Shown: in pieces, positions 32,652-43,862 of the stretch | Numbering within the stretch: the first letter of the stretch is position 1 | How the letters are laid out: every line of letters starts with the position of its first letter | Origin: Gnomoniopsis sp. IMI 355080 | Taxonomy: Eukaryota; Ascomycota; Sordariomycetes; Diaporthales; Gnomoniaceae | Assembly: GCA_027946555.1 (NCBI GenBank) | Contig: JAPEVC010000076.1 | Location: 80,171 to 144,170 of the forward strand | Length of the DNA stretch: 64,000 nt | Direction of reading: 5' to 3' | The notes under the pieces: generated by a model | The model's input: the letters and a program-made list of their open reading frames with translations, nothing else | What the model was told of the DNA's origin: nothing | The model's database searches: none | Translations under genes and position numbers: made by a program

Positions 32652-35549
32652 ATGCAATCATTCAGGACTGAAATTTGCTATGGTGCGGTAAGATTCAATC
32701 GACCTACTCACAATGGCGGAATGGTTTCCAAAGACTCTTTGAACAATATTCACTCAGCTAATAGCAATGTTAGCTATTCGGTGCTGTTGCAAAGCCGTGT
32801 GGAAGCAAGACTTTCGCAAGGCAGGAATGGTCAGCTCAGACTTCCGACACGTTTTCATTCTTCAATCTGGCAGAACAGACACCAGGAGTTTTCAAACTAT
32901 CCTCTGGTGAGATAGACCTTGCCGTACTGGATATGAACACAGCCTCAAAATTAGGGACCTTGCGTAAGATTCCCGGAGTGAGATATGAAGCTGTAGTCGA
33001 AACTCGCACCACGACCAAGCGCAGAGCCAAATTATCGTCGCCATTCAACCTATCCGTCAATATTTATGGCTCAAGACAAGCTGCCGATGAGGTGTCACAT
33101 GCTTTGTCTATGATAAACGACGCGTTTCTTCAGCACCCGCAAGCTTTAGGCGTCAGTGTCGAATACCACAACCCAGATATGTTGATCTTTTCTGGACAAC
33201 AAGCAAGCATGAATCATTTGGTGGGCACTTTTACATCGAACTCGATGGAAAGCCAATTATCACGGGATGTTCAAGGAATACTAGACTCGCTGAGTCAAGT
33301 GGCAGAGACTGATAAACTAAATCATATCGAGGGTTTATTAACTCCACTCACGCAACATCAAGAGGTTGGTGTTCGCTTTATATTGCAGCGAGAAGACGAC
33401 ACGTTCAGTGCTAGGATGTCAGAGCATCTCACGCAGGTAACTCGAGCTACGTCCATGCGAGATGGCCCCAGGCAGCCTGCTCAGCTTGGTGGTTTGATAG
33501 CAGATGTCATGGGCCTAGGGAAAACACTTACCATGCTTGCCTCAGTCCTGCACTCGGTAGACAAGGCCCTAGACCATGCGTACTTTGACACACCTGTGTC
33601 AGAGCCTCGAACCAAATTGAATCTTACCAAGGCTACCTTGGTAGTTGTTCCATCGGTTCGTAAGTGAGAGAACCCAAACGACCATGAAATTCGAGGAAAA
33701 GGGCAATCTGACAATATCAGAGCTTATGGAGAATTGGGAGTCTGAGATTTCCACGTAAGTCTAATATCGAAAGAATGCTCAAGTTCATGATAATTAGACC
33801 ATGGGACCAAATACTGACACGACGACACCATCAGCCACTTTTCCGTTGATGCTCTCCAGCATGTACGGTTCCACGGGTCAAATCGTCCGACAAGTGCGGA
33901 GGGTCTGAAAGCACCAGATGTGGTCATCACAACCTATGCCACCTTAGCTGCAGACCATGAAGGTCCTGCTCTGCTTTACAATATGGAATGGTACCGTGTT
34001 GTGCTTGATGAAGGTAAAGTAACGGTTCCTTCTGTTTTTGCAGTAACTTTTATTCAAGCCATCTACAGCACATTACATACGGAATTACAACACGAAGCAA
34101 TTCAAGGCGACAGTCGACCTTCGAGCACGACGAAGATGGTGTCTCTCAGGCACGCCAATCCAGAACAGAATGGAGGATCTGGCCTCACTGGCACAGTTCC
34201 TCCAACTTCCTCCTCTATGTTCGAGAGATTTATTCGACAAATATGTTTTGAAACCTCTATCGGAGCCAGTGACAAATTCAAAGCCGTTGAGGGCCTTCAT
34301 GGAGGCTTACTGCCTACGGCGAACAGAGTCTTGTCTATCACTGCCTCACAGCCGCGAGGAACTCGTTTCTCTCCGTCTGTCACTTCCAGAGCGAGAAGCA
34401 TACGATAACGTCCTGCAAATTGCTCGCAGGAAGATTGACGATATGGTCAGCAGTGGCCAGAACTCACGTTGCACTCAATTGTTTACAGCTCTCTTGCGAA
34501 TGAGAATGATTTGCAATACAGGCACTTTCGGATCAACGGGAGAAGAGAATCTCTCATCAAACACCTTGCGGATCGAATTACCGTCTACGTTGCAAAATGA
34601 ATGCACGCTATGTTCAGTCGTTGATGAGGATAGCCAACTGCTCCTTGCTTCTTGCGAAGTCTGTCCAGACTGCTTGAGGCCATTACTTCAGCGATCTCCC
34701 AGTCCACTTCCGCCCTCTGTTTCCCAATCAGACGGTGGAGCTGCAATTGGTTTTCATCAGCAGCAATTCTCCACGAAGCTGAACGCGGTGAAGGACGGTA
34801 TGGTCAGTGCCAAGGCCTCGAATGAAAAAGCGTGAGTGTGAGCCATCCTCTAGTCATGACTCAATTTGTTGCTAAATAGTTCCTCATACAGTATTGTGTT
34901 TTCGTATTGGAAAAGTACACTGCGTATTCTGGCCCGCTTACTCAAAGACGTCGGTGTAGAATATGTCCAGGTTGATGGCGATACTAGCTTTGCGGACCGA
35001 TCATTTCGTTTGCGAAGCTTCAAGCAAAATCCCGATATATTTGTATTGCTTATGACCGTTGAGGTTGGTGCTATAGGGCAAGTAGACTCGTTCTGTCTCC
35101 ACGCTGGAAGAGGTTTTGCTGATCTGAGATAGCCTGAATCTGACGGTAGCCAACCAAGTACACATCGTTGAGCCACAGTGGAACCCTTCAGTAGAAGAGC
35201 AAGCAGTGGCACGGGCGGTACGGATGGGTCAAGAACGGGAGGTCACAATCTTTCGATACGTACTCCAGGATACAGTAGAACAGGTAAAGTTTCCTAATTG
35301 TTAATATGCGAAACGGTTGCTAATACCTAAGTATCTCTTTTAGAATGTCGTCAAGCTCCAAGAAAGGAAGCGAAACTTGGCCAAGTTTACCCTCGGGTCC
35401 AAGTCAGACCAAAATATTTCGGATACAGTTCAGGTAAGTGTACCAAGTATTCGATTTTCCGGTATGAATTCTTGTATTAATCAATTGACTAGGATTTAGA
35501 GATGGTACTGGACTTGAAACCTCGGAAGAGAGCTTGGGAAGAAACTTGA
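32652..35549 (+). CDS. SNF2-family helicase-like ATPase, Rad5/Rad16 branch
   Basis: Exons 32652-32687, 32774-33659, 33721-33754, 33835-34013, 34069-34831, 34880-35077, 35133-35283, 35344-35433 and 35493-35549 give 797 residues. Helicase motifs run in order: LIADVMGLGKTL (motif I, near 255), VVLDEAH (motif II, near 378), WCLSGTPIQN (motif III, near 402), VFSYWKSTL, and ARAVRMGQE (motif VI, near 728). Between the two lobes lies a cysteine cluster (CTLCSVV ... CEVCPDC, near 557-585), a reduced RING-like segment. These marks place it among RING-inserted SNF2 proteins that remodel chromatin or damaged DNA in the nucleus. Intron 6 (35078-35132) is GC-AG. Exon 1 (12 codons) was chosen because it joins in phase and avoids a stop at 32771; it is the weakest part. 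Intact, with no internal stop. Confidence 0.83.
35078..35132 (+). other. GC-AG intron in the SNF2 gene
   Basis: Donor GG|GCAAGT and acceptor GAGATAG bound 55 bp. Removal restores VGAIGLNLTVANQVH, a highly conserved SNF2 segment, in phase. Confidence 0.78.
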
Positions 35550-37852
35550 AAGCCAGCTTCGTGCAGCAAACTGTCAACGGCTTACCTAGGTACCCAGAAC
35601 CAAGCTACCAGGACCACCTGGTTCGTGCTAAAAGGCTACTGAGTTAACCAACTGACTGTTGGTTGTTCTGCTGCTCTATGTACTCTACCGTCATAGAAGC
35701 ACTGGCGCCCTCATCCTCTGGGCGACAAGTTCGAGCATGAAATTGGCCGTACCAGAGACAGCACCGAGCAACGTAGTTTCTCATGCTTGCGTCTAGCCTC
35801 CTGGTCTTTTCGGAGTTGGAATGACCTTTCGAGACTTCATGTCACCTGTGTCTCAGATAACCATGGGTTACGGCTACCTAAAGAGGCGAGGATTAGAAGC
35901 TCACAATATAGGCTTTGAACGCAAGGCGCAAGGAAGGGAGGAGTTGGGCGTGATCTATATCAATACTTCGGCCGGGCGTGATTCGATTACATACGAAGCC
36001 TTGTCACGCAGTTCACGTCGTTACGAGAAATTTTGATCTACGTAAGTTGACACTTGTGTTCTGATCGGGCTACAAACTAGCTGGCAGTTTTAGAAGCGTC
36101 CTCGCTAGGTGCTTCTTTGATTCTATCAACACGACTTCTTGGCTGCTCTTCTTTTCTAAGGCTGTTGTGCGGCCGGCACATCTTGGTACGCATGAGTTCT
36201 CTTTGTAGCCCTTGCCTGAAAGCAGAGTGATACACGGACACGGAACTGAGAAGACATTCATCTTGGATGCAACCTTGCAAGGTGCGAATATGTAGAGGAC
36301 AAAGGCGGCTCTTCAACGCCTTCGGCAAACATGGCCTCCCGGGGGTGGGAAGATTAATTTGCTTGGTCAACTTCCAAATTGAGCTACTGAGGTAGCCGAT
36401 TAATGATTGACTACTTCGGACAAAAGAGAGAGAGGGGGGGTGGTTTGTTTGTTAAGGTTAACCTTAGCTCTGACATTCGCAGTAACACCATGGAGCCTCG
36501 CTTGATATGCGGATCCTTCATGCTCCCCGTAGTACATGTATGGTTGCGATTGTCTAAATTAAAGTTCTCCGTCACGTGTGTAAATGGTCTGAGGCAACGC
36601 GGCTATTCTCTGGGCACATCACGACGACAGCCTCTCGAAGACGTGAAGCCAAAATTTGAAATTACCGAAGAACTTCGGCACCAAGTAGACCACGGGCCTT
36701 GTGTAACCTGGGAAATTGTCCCATGATACGTTGGAAACCCTTAATTTCGTCCCGGTTCTATCTAGGTTGTTCTGCTGGTGAGTGTATTGCTGCTCTGTTT
36801 GTTTTGAGTCCCGTGCAGGGCAAAATTGAAGCTCGGAGATTGTTGCCGAGTGTATGTGCGGGCAGCATGAGGACTTTGGTAACCCTGACGTGTTGTCAGA
36901 GTGAAAGCTTGCTAGGCAAGGCCGGGGGCTGCTGCGATCAGTCGTGTATCATCCTGATTGTGGTCAATTCACCCTGAGATGAACACTGGAGCCTCGTTTC
37001 TTGTAGCTTCCTCTGGTTGCGGCTGGATCGATTGGCGCGCCAGCCGCGTACCAGTAAAAGAGTTGCCTTGGACTTGTTCTGGATTACCAACTCGTCCGTC
37101 TTGTGATACTAAGCCAGGTGAGCGTTGTTGAGAAGCAGCAGATTGATCACAGCCCAAGTGAAACCGGACTACGAAGTGGACCGTGAGGTCTGGCACAAGC
37201 TGACTGGCTGTTGTATCCTTTAGCGAGAGCTTATAATGCCCCAGCCCCTTCCCCTTGCTGGACTTCCGAATGGGTTCGATCGGTGGCGGGGAGCTTCGAA
37301 AGCTTATCTGACTACTTCCAGGCGCAAACTGGTTGGGCGCCGTCAGGTGCGGTCACAGACGGGTGTCGACAAATTCATGCCAGAGTAAGGCATACAGCGT
37401 AGTTCGTAGTTCGTCAATCCACAGACTGGTCCTGTTTATTGGTAAGGATCATGGCAGGTTTCATGCACGTAGGTTCAGCCCAGTTGGCTCGCCGCCACTA
37501 CTTGTTCTATTCCATAATCCTCGAATTCATTCCATAGTCTGCTGTGTGGGTATCAAATATGCCTAACAGCGCCTTGTATCCAGATGCCCTATGCAAAAGG
37601 GGAAAAGTCCTATTGTAATAAACGCTTAGATCCCAAACTCCAACCGATGCGTGTCTTGACTCTAATTCATGTGTAATATGCCTCGAAGCTGTCATAAATC
37701 GCCTGTACAAAGAAGAACCGAACTCCTGATGATCATGGTCTGTACATGATTGAAATGCCTCGAAGCAGATGCTTGTTCGTAGTAGTGTTGCAATCGAATA
37801 CCAGGTAAAGTGAAAAAAGTCGATCAGTTAGTATGGACTGGGAAATTGGTAA
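35550..37852. other. Gene-free interval of 2.3 kb
   Basis: It lies between the 3' ends of the SNF2 gene and the photoreceptor gene. Frames here are short and have no domain or splice pattern that I can support. No tRNA or repeat was noticed. Confidence 0.45.
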
Positions 37853-38517
37853 TCATGCCGCGCGGGCCAGCGAGGCCTTGTCGCACTGGAAACCGACGGA
37901 ATATCGGAAATCCGGGGTGTCCCATGTGATCGGGATGAGCGTCAGGAGATTGACGAAAGGCTTTCCGTCCTTTGTGAAATTTGTGATGGTCGTTTGGTGC
38001 TCTACATTCGCCTTGATCGCATCGCGCATTCCCCGAATGGTGCTATTGTCGACGTATTTCCGTGCGGATTTCGGCTTGACGTTCCCACCAGGTTCTTGGA
38101 GAAAGCGACAATTCTTGCCCTGAATCTCGTGCATCCGATAGCCCGTCATCTGCAGAAACGGATCCGAGGCGTAGACGATCGGGTTGTCTGGCTGAGCGAG
38201 ATCACAGACGATGAGAGCGACGGAGCAGTCAATGGGACCCAAGTGGATCTGCGCGTTGGGCCGGGCGTAAATTCGTAACAGCACGGTCATCATGTCCAGA
38301 CCACTAGGGCAATAGAGCCCGGGGTATATGAGAGGATTAGAGGTGTCATCCGAGTCGTCTGACGGATAGTCCGGCACTGGGCTTCTAGTCGATTTGCCAT
38401 CGTTGGAGAATCGATACTGCAAAGGTAATTATTTTTTTAGTACGGTGGATCCAGCGGTGGGAAGGAAAATGTAGGAGTCACACGAACATCAAGAGCACAA
38501 GACTCCCACGGATTCAT
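37853..38517 (-). CDS. vvd: LOV-domain blue-light photoreceptor, VIVID/ENVOY type
   Basis: Exons (minus strand) 38517-38482 and 38416-37853 give 199 residues. It is a single LOV domain with a short N-terminal cap, the VVD plan. GKNCRFLQ holds the photoactive cysteine (Cys115) that bonds FAD in light. Downstream, ITNFTKDGKPFVNLL and GFQC supply flavin-contact Asn and Gln positions. The N-terminus begins MNPWE, as in Neurospora VVD. From memory of VVD numbering, the residue matching Cys71 is Val78 here, while Cys76 stands two positions earlier. VVD-type proteins bind the White Collar complex and dampen light responses. Five GATCGA boxes lie in the 970 bp upstream. The 65 bp intron follows codon 12. 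Confidence 0.93.
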
Positions 38518-39845
38518 CGTCACTAATTGATAATATATGACAACGTCGTCCAAGGAGAGTAGGTTGTCGGATATGTGCTCGTCACGGCGTACAGAGCACC
38601 TCTGTCTCGCGCGGCTTCGTTGAGGGTGAAATTGTAAAGGACTCCGGAAGTAGGTTCAATCGAATGGGCCACGAAGATAATGATTGAAACGAGCAAACTT
38701 GACGGGAGTAATCCGACCTTTAAAGAAGAGACCTTTGTGCGCGGAGCAAGCAACGGCCGGATCGAATAAGGACTAAATCGAGATGCGCGAAGTGTCAATG
38801 GAGCCCAAAGCCATGTACATGAATTGGTCATGGATAGGCCGTTTACAACTAATAAGGCCCTGCATAGCATACTACGGTACATGTAGGAAGGCCGGATGGA
38901 AGAATCGAAGCGAATGGGGAATCGGGCCAGCCAAGTGAAGGAAGTGGACATGTTGCGGGAGCGGAATCATCGAGAGTCTCGATCGCCCTTTCGCAGGAAC
39001 GTCGCATCTTCCTGTGATCGCGGCAAGATGATGTAGGTGGAGGGATCGAGCCTAGTGGGGGAAGACGTGCTTGGATGACCCGGGCCCAAAGACGAACTTG
39101 GTACACAACTTTACCCTTATGGGCACAGGCACGGATACAAAATACAAACGGTGCAACCGCAGAAACATCAAGGTGGCTTTGACAGGGGTCTCCTCTGTCG
39201 TCTGGAAGAACATCGGGATTCGCATTGGCATTTCACGACATGCATATTGGACACCTTGCCGCGATCGAATTCCAAAATACACTTCCTAGATGGGAGGGTA
39301 CTTTGTCAAGGAAGTGTGGATTATGGCCTGATTTCTAAGTCATGGACAGACGACCACAGCCGCAATTCCCACTGAACAGCAATCGAGAGGGGCTCGGCAT
39401 GGACATCGACCAGTGCTGGGCATCGTGGGGATCTGGAAAAAAGAGGGTGGGCGTGATTCCCAGGGGGCGGTGATTGGTGACGATCGAGGCTGTCGTCGCT
39501 TTCTGGGGCGATCGCGGCTGATGTGGATACCCACGGACAATGAAACGCAAGGACGCTGCACGCAACCCGGCAACGTGGAGCACTTGTATGTTAACTAGCC
39601 ACAAATCGCGCCGATCTCGATTGTTAAGCCACATCGCACCTCGCGTCTCGTCAACGTTGCTCATACTTCTCGACGCACATTTCCGATTCTCGTGTGGCTA
39701 CCTACAGGTGCTAGACGCAGTACCAACAAGACTGTCGTGCATACACTTGCTGGCACTCAAAATGCTCCCAACTCTCTCGTCAGATTCTTTCCGAGTCCGT
39801 CAGAATGACGAAGACGGTCACTCATGATTCGTGACGCCTTCATCT
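38518..39845 (-). promoter_or_regulatory. Upstream region of the photoreceptor gene with five GATCGA boxes
   Basis: GATCGA or its complement occurs at 38760, 38979, 39044, 39263 and 39482, that is 243 to 965 bases before the start codon. About 0.6 would be expected by chance in 1.3 kb counting both strands. GATCGA is, as I recall, the core bound by the Neurospora White Collar complex. No gene is supported in this interval, whose far side is the 3' end of the gene at 39846. Confidence 0.5.
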
Positions 39846-40723
39846 TCACTTCGTCGCTTTGAGCAGCTTGTACTCTGTCAGAGGAGACCAGGCCCAGGCG
39901 ATGAGGCTCAAGTGATAGTTCGAAGGTACCCCGTCCTTCTCCCACAATTCACTTTCCTCGACCTCGTTATCCTCGTTGGGGACCAACTTGCTCAGAGCGT
40001 CCACTCTGGTTCTGTCCCAATCGAGCTCGCCGGGCTTCGAGTCGTCGACAAGGACATTGGCGAGCTTTTTGCGGGGCTCCAGTGTCACGTACAGTTCTGC
40101 GAATTTGGTGTCGATTCCTTTGGCCTCTTTGAGGTCGGGAAGGAAGAGCTCCACCGTCTTCTTCTGAAGCGGTTTGAAGACGCGTAGCTCGGCTTTTTGC
40201 TTGGGGTAGGTCTTCTTTAGCCACTCATCAAAGACCGCCATTGCAGCCTCCATATCCTTAGTCTTCTTTGGATGATGCTTGGCTCGGTTGTACATGGTAT
40301 TGATGGTCTGCCATTGGTAGAGCAGGGATCGCTTAGAGACAAGCGAGACTGGACTTCACATCAGCCAAATGTACTACCAGAGATGGGATGTAGGAGATAT
40401 CCGGAACATGTCCTCCGTGCAGGTTGGATCAGCGTGACACTACTCAAGCCTCACCCACTCGCTTGACAGGCCCGCAAAACGCGGAGAGATGCATGTAGTC
40501 GAACGGAGACGAGACAAGATAATTCCGAAAGACACTTACTAGTGTTGTTGGCTGTTGTTGCATCCTTGAATCCCGTGCCCTGCAGTGTCGTCTCTGGGTT
40601 ATCATCGGTGTAGAGATGGCTGTCTTTGGGGTCCTTTTCCTTGAGCGGCTTCTCCTCCTTTCCCTTCTTCGAGATGGGGTTGGCGCGGCTGTTCTGCTTC
40701 TTGCGCGTTGCTTTTCCTGCCAT
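39846..40723 (-). CDS. Uncharacterised fungal protein with NTMYNRAKHHP motif
   Basis: Exons (minus strand) 40723-40540 and 40348-39846 give 228 residues. The N-terminal 45 residues are basic and polar (AGKATRKKQNSRANPISKKGKEE), a likely nuclear or nucleolar targeting tail. The middle joins GTGFKDATTANNT to SLVSKRSLLYQWQTINTMYNRAKHHP across the 191 bp intron. A block of this kind recurs, to my knowledge, in a fungal family without assigned function. The remainder is mixed charged sequence with no known domain. There is no signal peptide or membrane segment. It shares a 700 bp divergent upstream region with the Nse2 gene, which says little about its role. Confidence 0.75.
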
Positions 40724-41423
40724 GATGCCGACGCTGAGGTGTCTGGAAAGGTGAGCGGTGGGGCCCCAAAACAATCGGTCAAGAAATATATGGCTTGATA
40801 TACAAACCCGCATTGTTGCAAGACAGGTGCCGGTGCCTGCAAGCCGGTGGGTCGTTTCTTTGTTGTCTTTCCAACGGCCAGCTGTATATAAAGCGGCCAT
40901 TTGAGAGGCTCTACCAGGATTGCGGTAACATCTTCGTCATTTCAACAAAGCGAGCCTGATTTCATTCGCTGTGCTAGATTCCCATAGGCGTCCCATTCCA
41001 GCTTCTTCATCAATCCGAGTGGACTTGTTCTCAAGCCTGATGTCATATCGGCAGGGGAGCCTGGATGACTACTACTGTACATAGCACAGGGTAAATGGCT
41101 TATGTAATACATCAATTTGGCTCAATCCTTGCCAAACGCGTCTCTTGTTCAAGGGCATAGAACACGCGTTCCTTCATGAGAAAGACAACGGTTGCTCAGT
41201 GACATCCCAAACAAGGCGTCTTTGAGACAACGACCATTGCCATAGATTTTCAGCACCTCGTGCAATTCCTTGAAATCTCTGGGACCGCCAAAAGAAAGTG
41301 CCACAGACCTTCTTCGTGCCACTATTCGGATTTACGCGACGCAACGACTTTTCCGAAGGCCAAAGGACTGTCACTTCATCACTCACTGTGCCACAGAAAC
41401 ACACACACGACATACCAGCCATC
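40724..41423. promoter_or_regulatory. Divergent upstream region of the unknown protein and Nse2 genes
   Basis: Both flanking genes start at its edges and point outward. No further gene is seen. Confidence 0.5.
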
Positions 41424-42730
41424 ATGTTCGCACACTCGCGGAGGACTTTACAGTCTGCTGGTGCTTCTCGTCAGGGAAGCCGCCGGCCTCAGGCATCGGG
41501 CCCAGCAGCCGACGATGCTTGCCTCGAGCTGCCAGAGTACCAGGAACCCTGCCACCCACTCACTGCTGATGGACAGGGGCAGCTCAGAGAGTTGTCCAAC
41601 AGTCGCCTCAACGCGAAGTTACAAAGACACACTGACGAATCAGCTAAGCTGCTCGCCAGTACTGTATTCGCCATTAACGAGCGCGTGACAAACCGCAAGG
41701 AGGTCATGGAGAGGGTGCATAAGAAGCGACGAGGGAACCATGACGACCAAGAGGTTGGAAATGACGCCGATGCTGAGAGTGCAAGGGCAAGAATTGCGGA
41801 GCTGGAAAATATGGTTAATCCACTAACGCTAAAGGTGGAAAAGGCGATGAGAGAGGTTTTGGACATACAGGCAGCCTTGCAGGACGAGAAAGACATTCTG
41901 AACAACCTTCCTGATGCTGTCAGGACGGCCCAAGAAGAGAAGACATCACAGGCCATGCAGAATGAACATGATGATGAGCTTGACGAGCCGCCCGCCGCGC
42001 CTGGCGTCCCTATTCACCCGCTTGTCGAGCAGGACCGTGAGGACAAGGCGAAGGCCTACAATGATCTGAGTACGTTCCGAAAGTACGCTAAAAACAATAC
42101 GTATATCGACTTCAAACGGAACTGGCACGAAGGTCTCTTCCCCAACGACGAAATACCTGTCCCAGATCCAAAGACGTGGTTCGACAGAGATGGACAGCCG
42201 CAGCATTTGACGGAGGTGGCTAGCGGCGGCGAGAACGACTCGGATGATGACATCCGGATCTCGAGGGAGAAGAGGAGTTTTAGATGTCCGTTATCGCTCG
42301 TTGCCCTGACGGAACCATACACGTGCCGGCGCTGCAAGCATTCGTTTCAGAAGGAGGCGATATACAGCTACTTGGAAATAAAGGGTCCCAATTCCCGGGG
42401 GGTCCAGAAGGGGTGCCCTGAATCAGGATGTGATATCAAAGTACGTTTATTCCATCGTCAAATAAGAATGCGCCGTGTCTTCTATACTGACGATCCATCC
42501 ACCAGGATATGAAGAAGGATGACCTCTTTTTTGATGAGCCACTGCTGCGCAAGATCAAACGTGCTGAGCAACTGGAGAGAGAGGCAGCAGAAGGGTCTTC
42601 CGACCGAGAGGAGGAGGAAGAGCAAGAGGACCCGACGGTCGATGCCCCAGTGAAGTCTGAGGCCACGGCGGATGACAACGAAATCGAGGAGGAGGAGGAG
42701 GAGGAGGAGGAGGAGGAGGATGATGATTGA
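41424..42730 (+). CDS. nse2: SUMO E3 ligase Nse2/Mms21, SP-RING
   Basis: Exons 41424-42440 and 42506-42730 give 413 residues. A long helical region (about residues 55-215, with coiled-coil character around ARIAELENMVNPLTLKVEKAM) should bind the Smc5 arm. The SP-RING spans about residues 290-360: RCPLSLVALTEPYTCRRCKHSF supplies Cys and His zinc ligands and CPESGCDIKDMKKDDL the last two Cys. The intron lies between CDIK and DMKKDDL. The C-terminal tail is almost purely acidic, ending in eleven Glu and three Asp from a GAG/GAT repeat. Nse2 is the SUMO ligase of the Smc5/6 complex and works in DNA repair and replication-fork stability in the nucleus. It is longer than yeast Mms21, mostly through the N-terminus and the acidic tail. 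Confidence 0.92.
42686..42720 (+). repeat. nse2: GAG trinucleotide microsatellite coding poly-Glu
   Basis: Eleven GAG triplets run in frame within the 3' end of the Nse2 gene, followed by three GAT triplets and the stop codon. Such a tract is prone to length change between strains. Confidence 0.9.
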
Positions 42731-42988
42731 GTCTCTGATACTGTGTCTGGATTGGCTTGCAACGAGCTTCTTGCTGACCCAAAATGAAAATGATACCCGG
42801 CAAATTTTGCCCTGAACATAGTGGGCGACATACTTTGTACGCCCTGATCTGAGCTCCTAGAGCCTGTGCCCACCCAATGTCATGTGTGCTGCTAATAAGA
42901 ACAACAATTGTATTGTAGCCTGATCCACCAGCTCGCGATCCTCGTAATACCTCTGTCCTACAACTCACATTTTCGTAGCGTGTGCTCT

Positions 42989-43862
42989 CTAGGGGACGAA
43001 TGGGATCTTTGTCCCGACCTTCTTCCTGTAATCCACATACTCGTTACCAAAAAACTTGACTAGAAATGACTCCTCATACGGAATGCGGTGCGAGTAGTAC
43101 CGATAGAGCACGAGCACATACACCAGAAAACAAAGGGTATTTCCCATCACAAGCTGTATACCCAGCACCCACCAATAAAACCCAAAGTAGCTTGGATGCC
43201 TTAGCGATCCATACAGGCCCGTGGTGACGAGCACATGGGACGCTTTCTTGGTCTCCTGCACATGATGATTAAACGATTTCCCTGCCTGCATCATCGCCAC
43301 GCTGCGCACTGTCTGGCCCAGAACCACGACCGCCACGCCCACCAGCGTCAGGACGATGCTAAGAGATGGGCCAGCCGCCGACATGCGACGCAGGCTGAAA
43401 GACGGGAGGATCGTGTTGGCGAACAGACACTCGAGCGCGGAGGCGGCGTGCGCGCCAGTGTAGGCGACCCCGTTGGCAGAGAGCAGGAAGTGCATGGTGC
43501 CGGCCTCGCGGGTGTTATAGCGGGCCTGAGTCCAGAATTCTAGGAAGTGGAAGATAGAGAGAGTGGAGAGGAGGAAGGGGAGTCGCCATAGCGGACTAGA
43601 GGTGAGGAGGAGGATGGCCAGGGTGCTGATTGTGCCGATGGCCTGGGCGAGGCCGAGGCTGAAGGCGCGGATTGCGATGCCAGAGAGGGATTTAGCTTGC
43701 CCTGGAAGGTAAGACTTCTCCGGGTCTGATTCAGACGATGATGTTTGCGAGGCTGCACTTTGGCTGAGCAAGGAGTGTCAGTATAGGGTGGGCTTTGGGG
43801 GTTGTAAGTTATGTCGTATACCTCTGAGCAGCCGAACGGCCAGATCCATTGAGACGCTCCAT
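42989..43862 (-). CDS. ste14: Protein-S-isoprenylcysteine O-methyltransferase
   Basis: Exons (minus strand) 43862-43822 and 43763-42989 give 271 residues. Several hydrophobic helices span the protein. The C-terminal half holds the ICMT signature TTGLYGSLRHPSYFGFYWW and a following YEESFLVKFFGNEYVDYRKKV, which bind S-adenosylmethionine and the prenyl-cysteine. The enzyme methylates the C-terminal farnesyl- or geranylgeranyl-cysteine of Ras, Rho and a-type pheromones on the ER membrane. The first exon (14 codons, MERLNGSGRSAAQ) was added because the longer frame has no ATG and the 58 bp intron joins in phase. It is convergent with the Nse2 gene, 258 bp apart. Confidence 0.93.

Noticed and set aside
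37265..37285. tRNA B-box-like string GGTTCGATCGG
   Set aside because: It does not match GGTTCRANNCC, and no A box or acceptor stem pairing was found around it.
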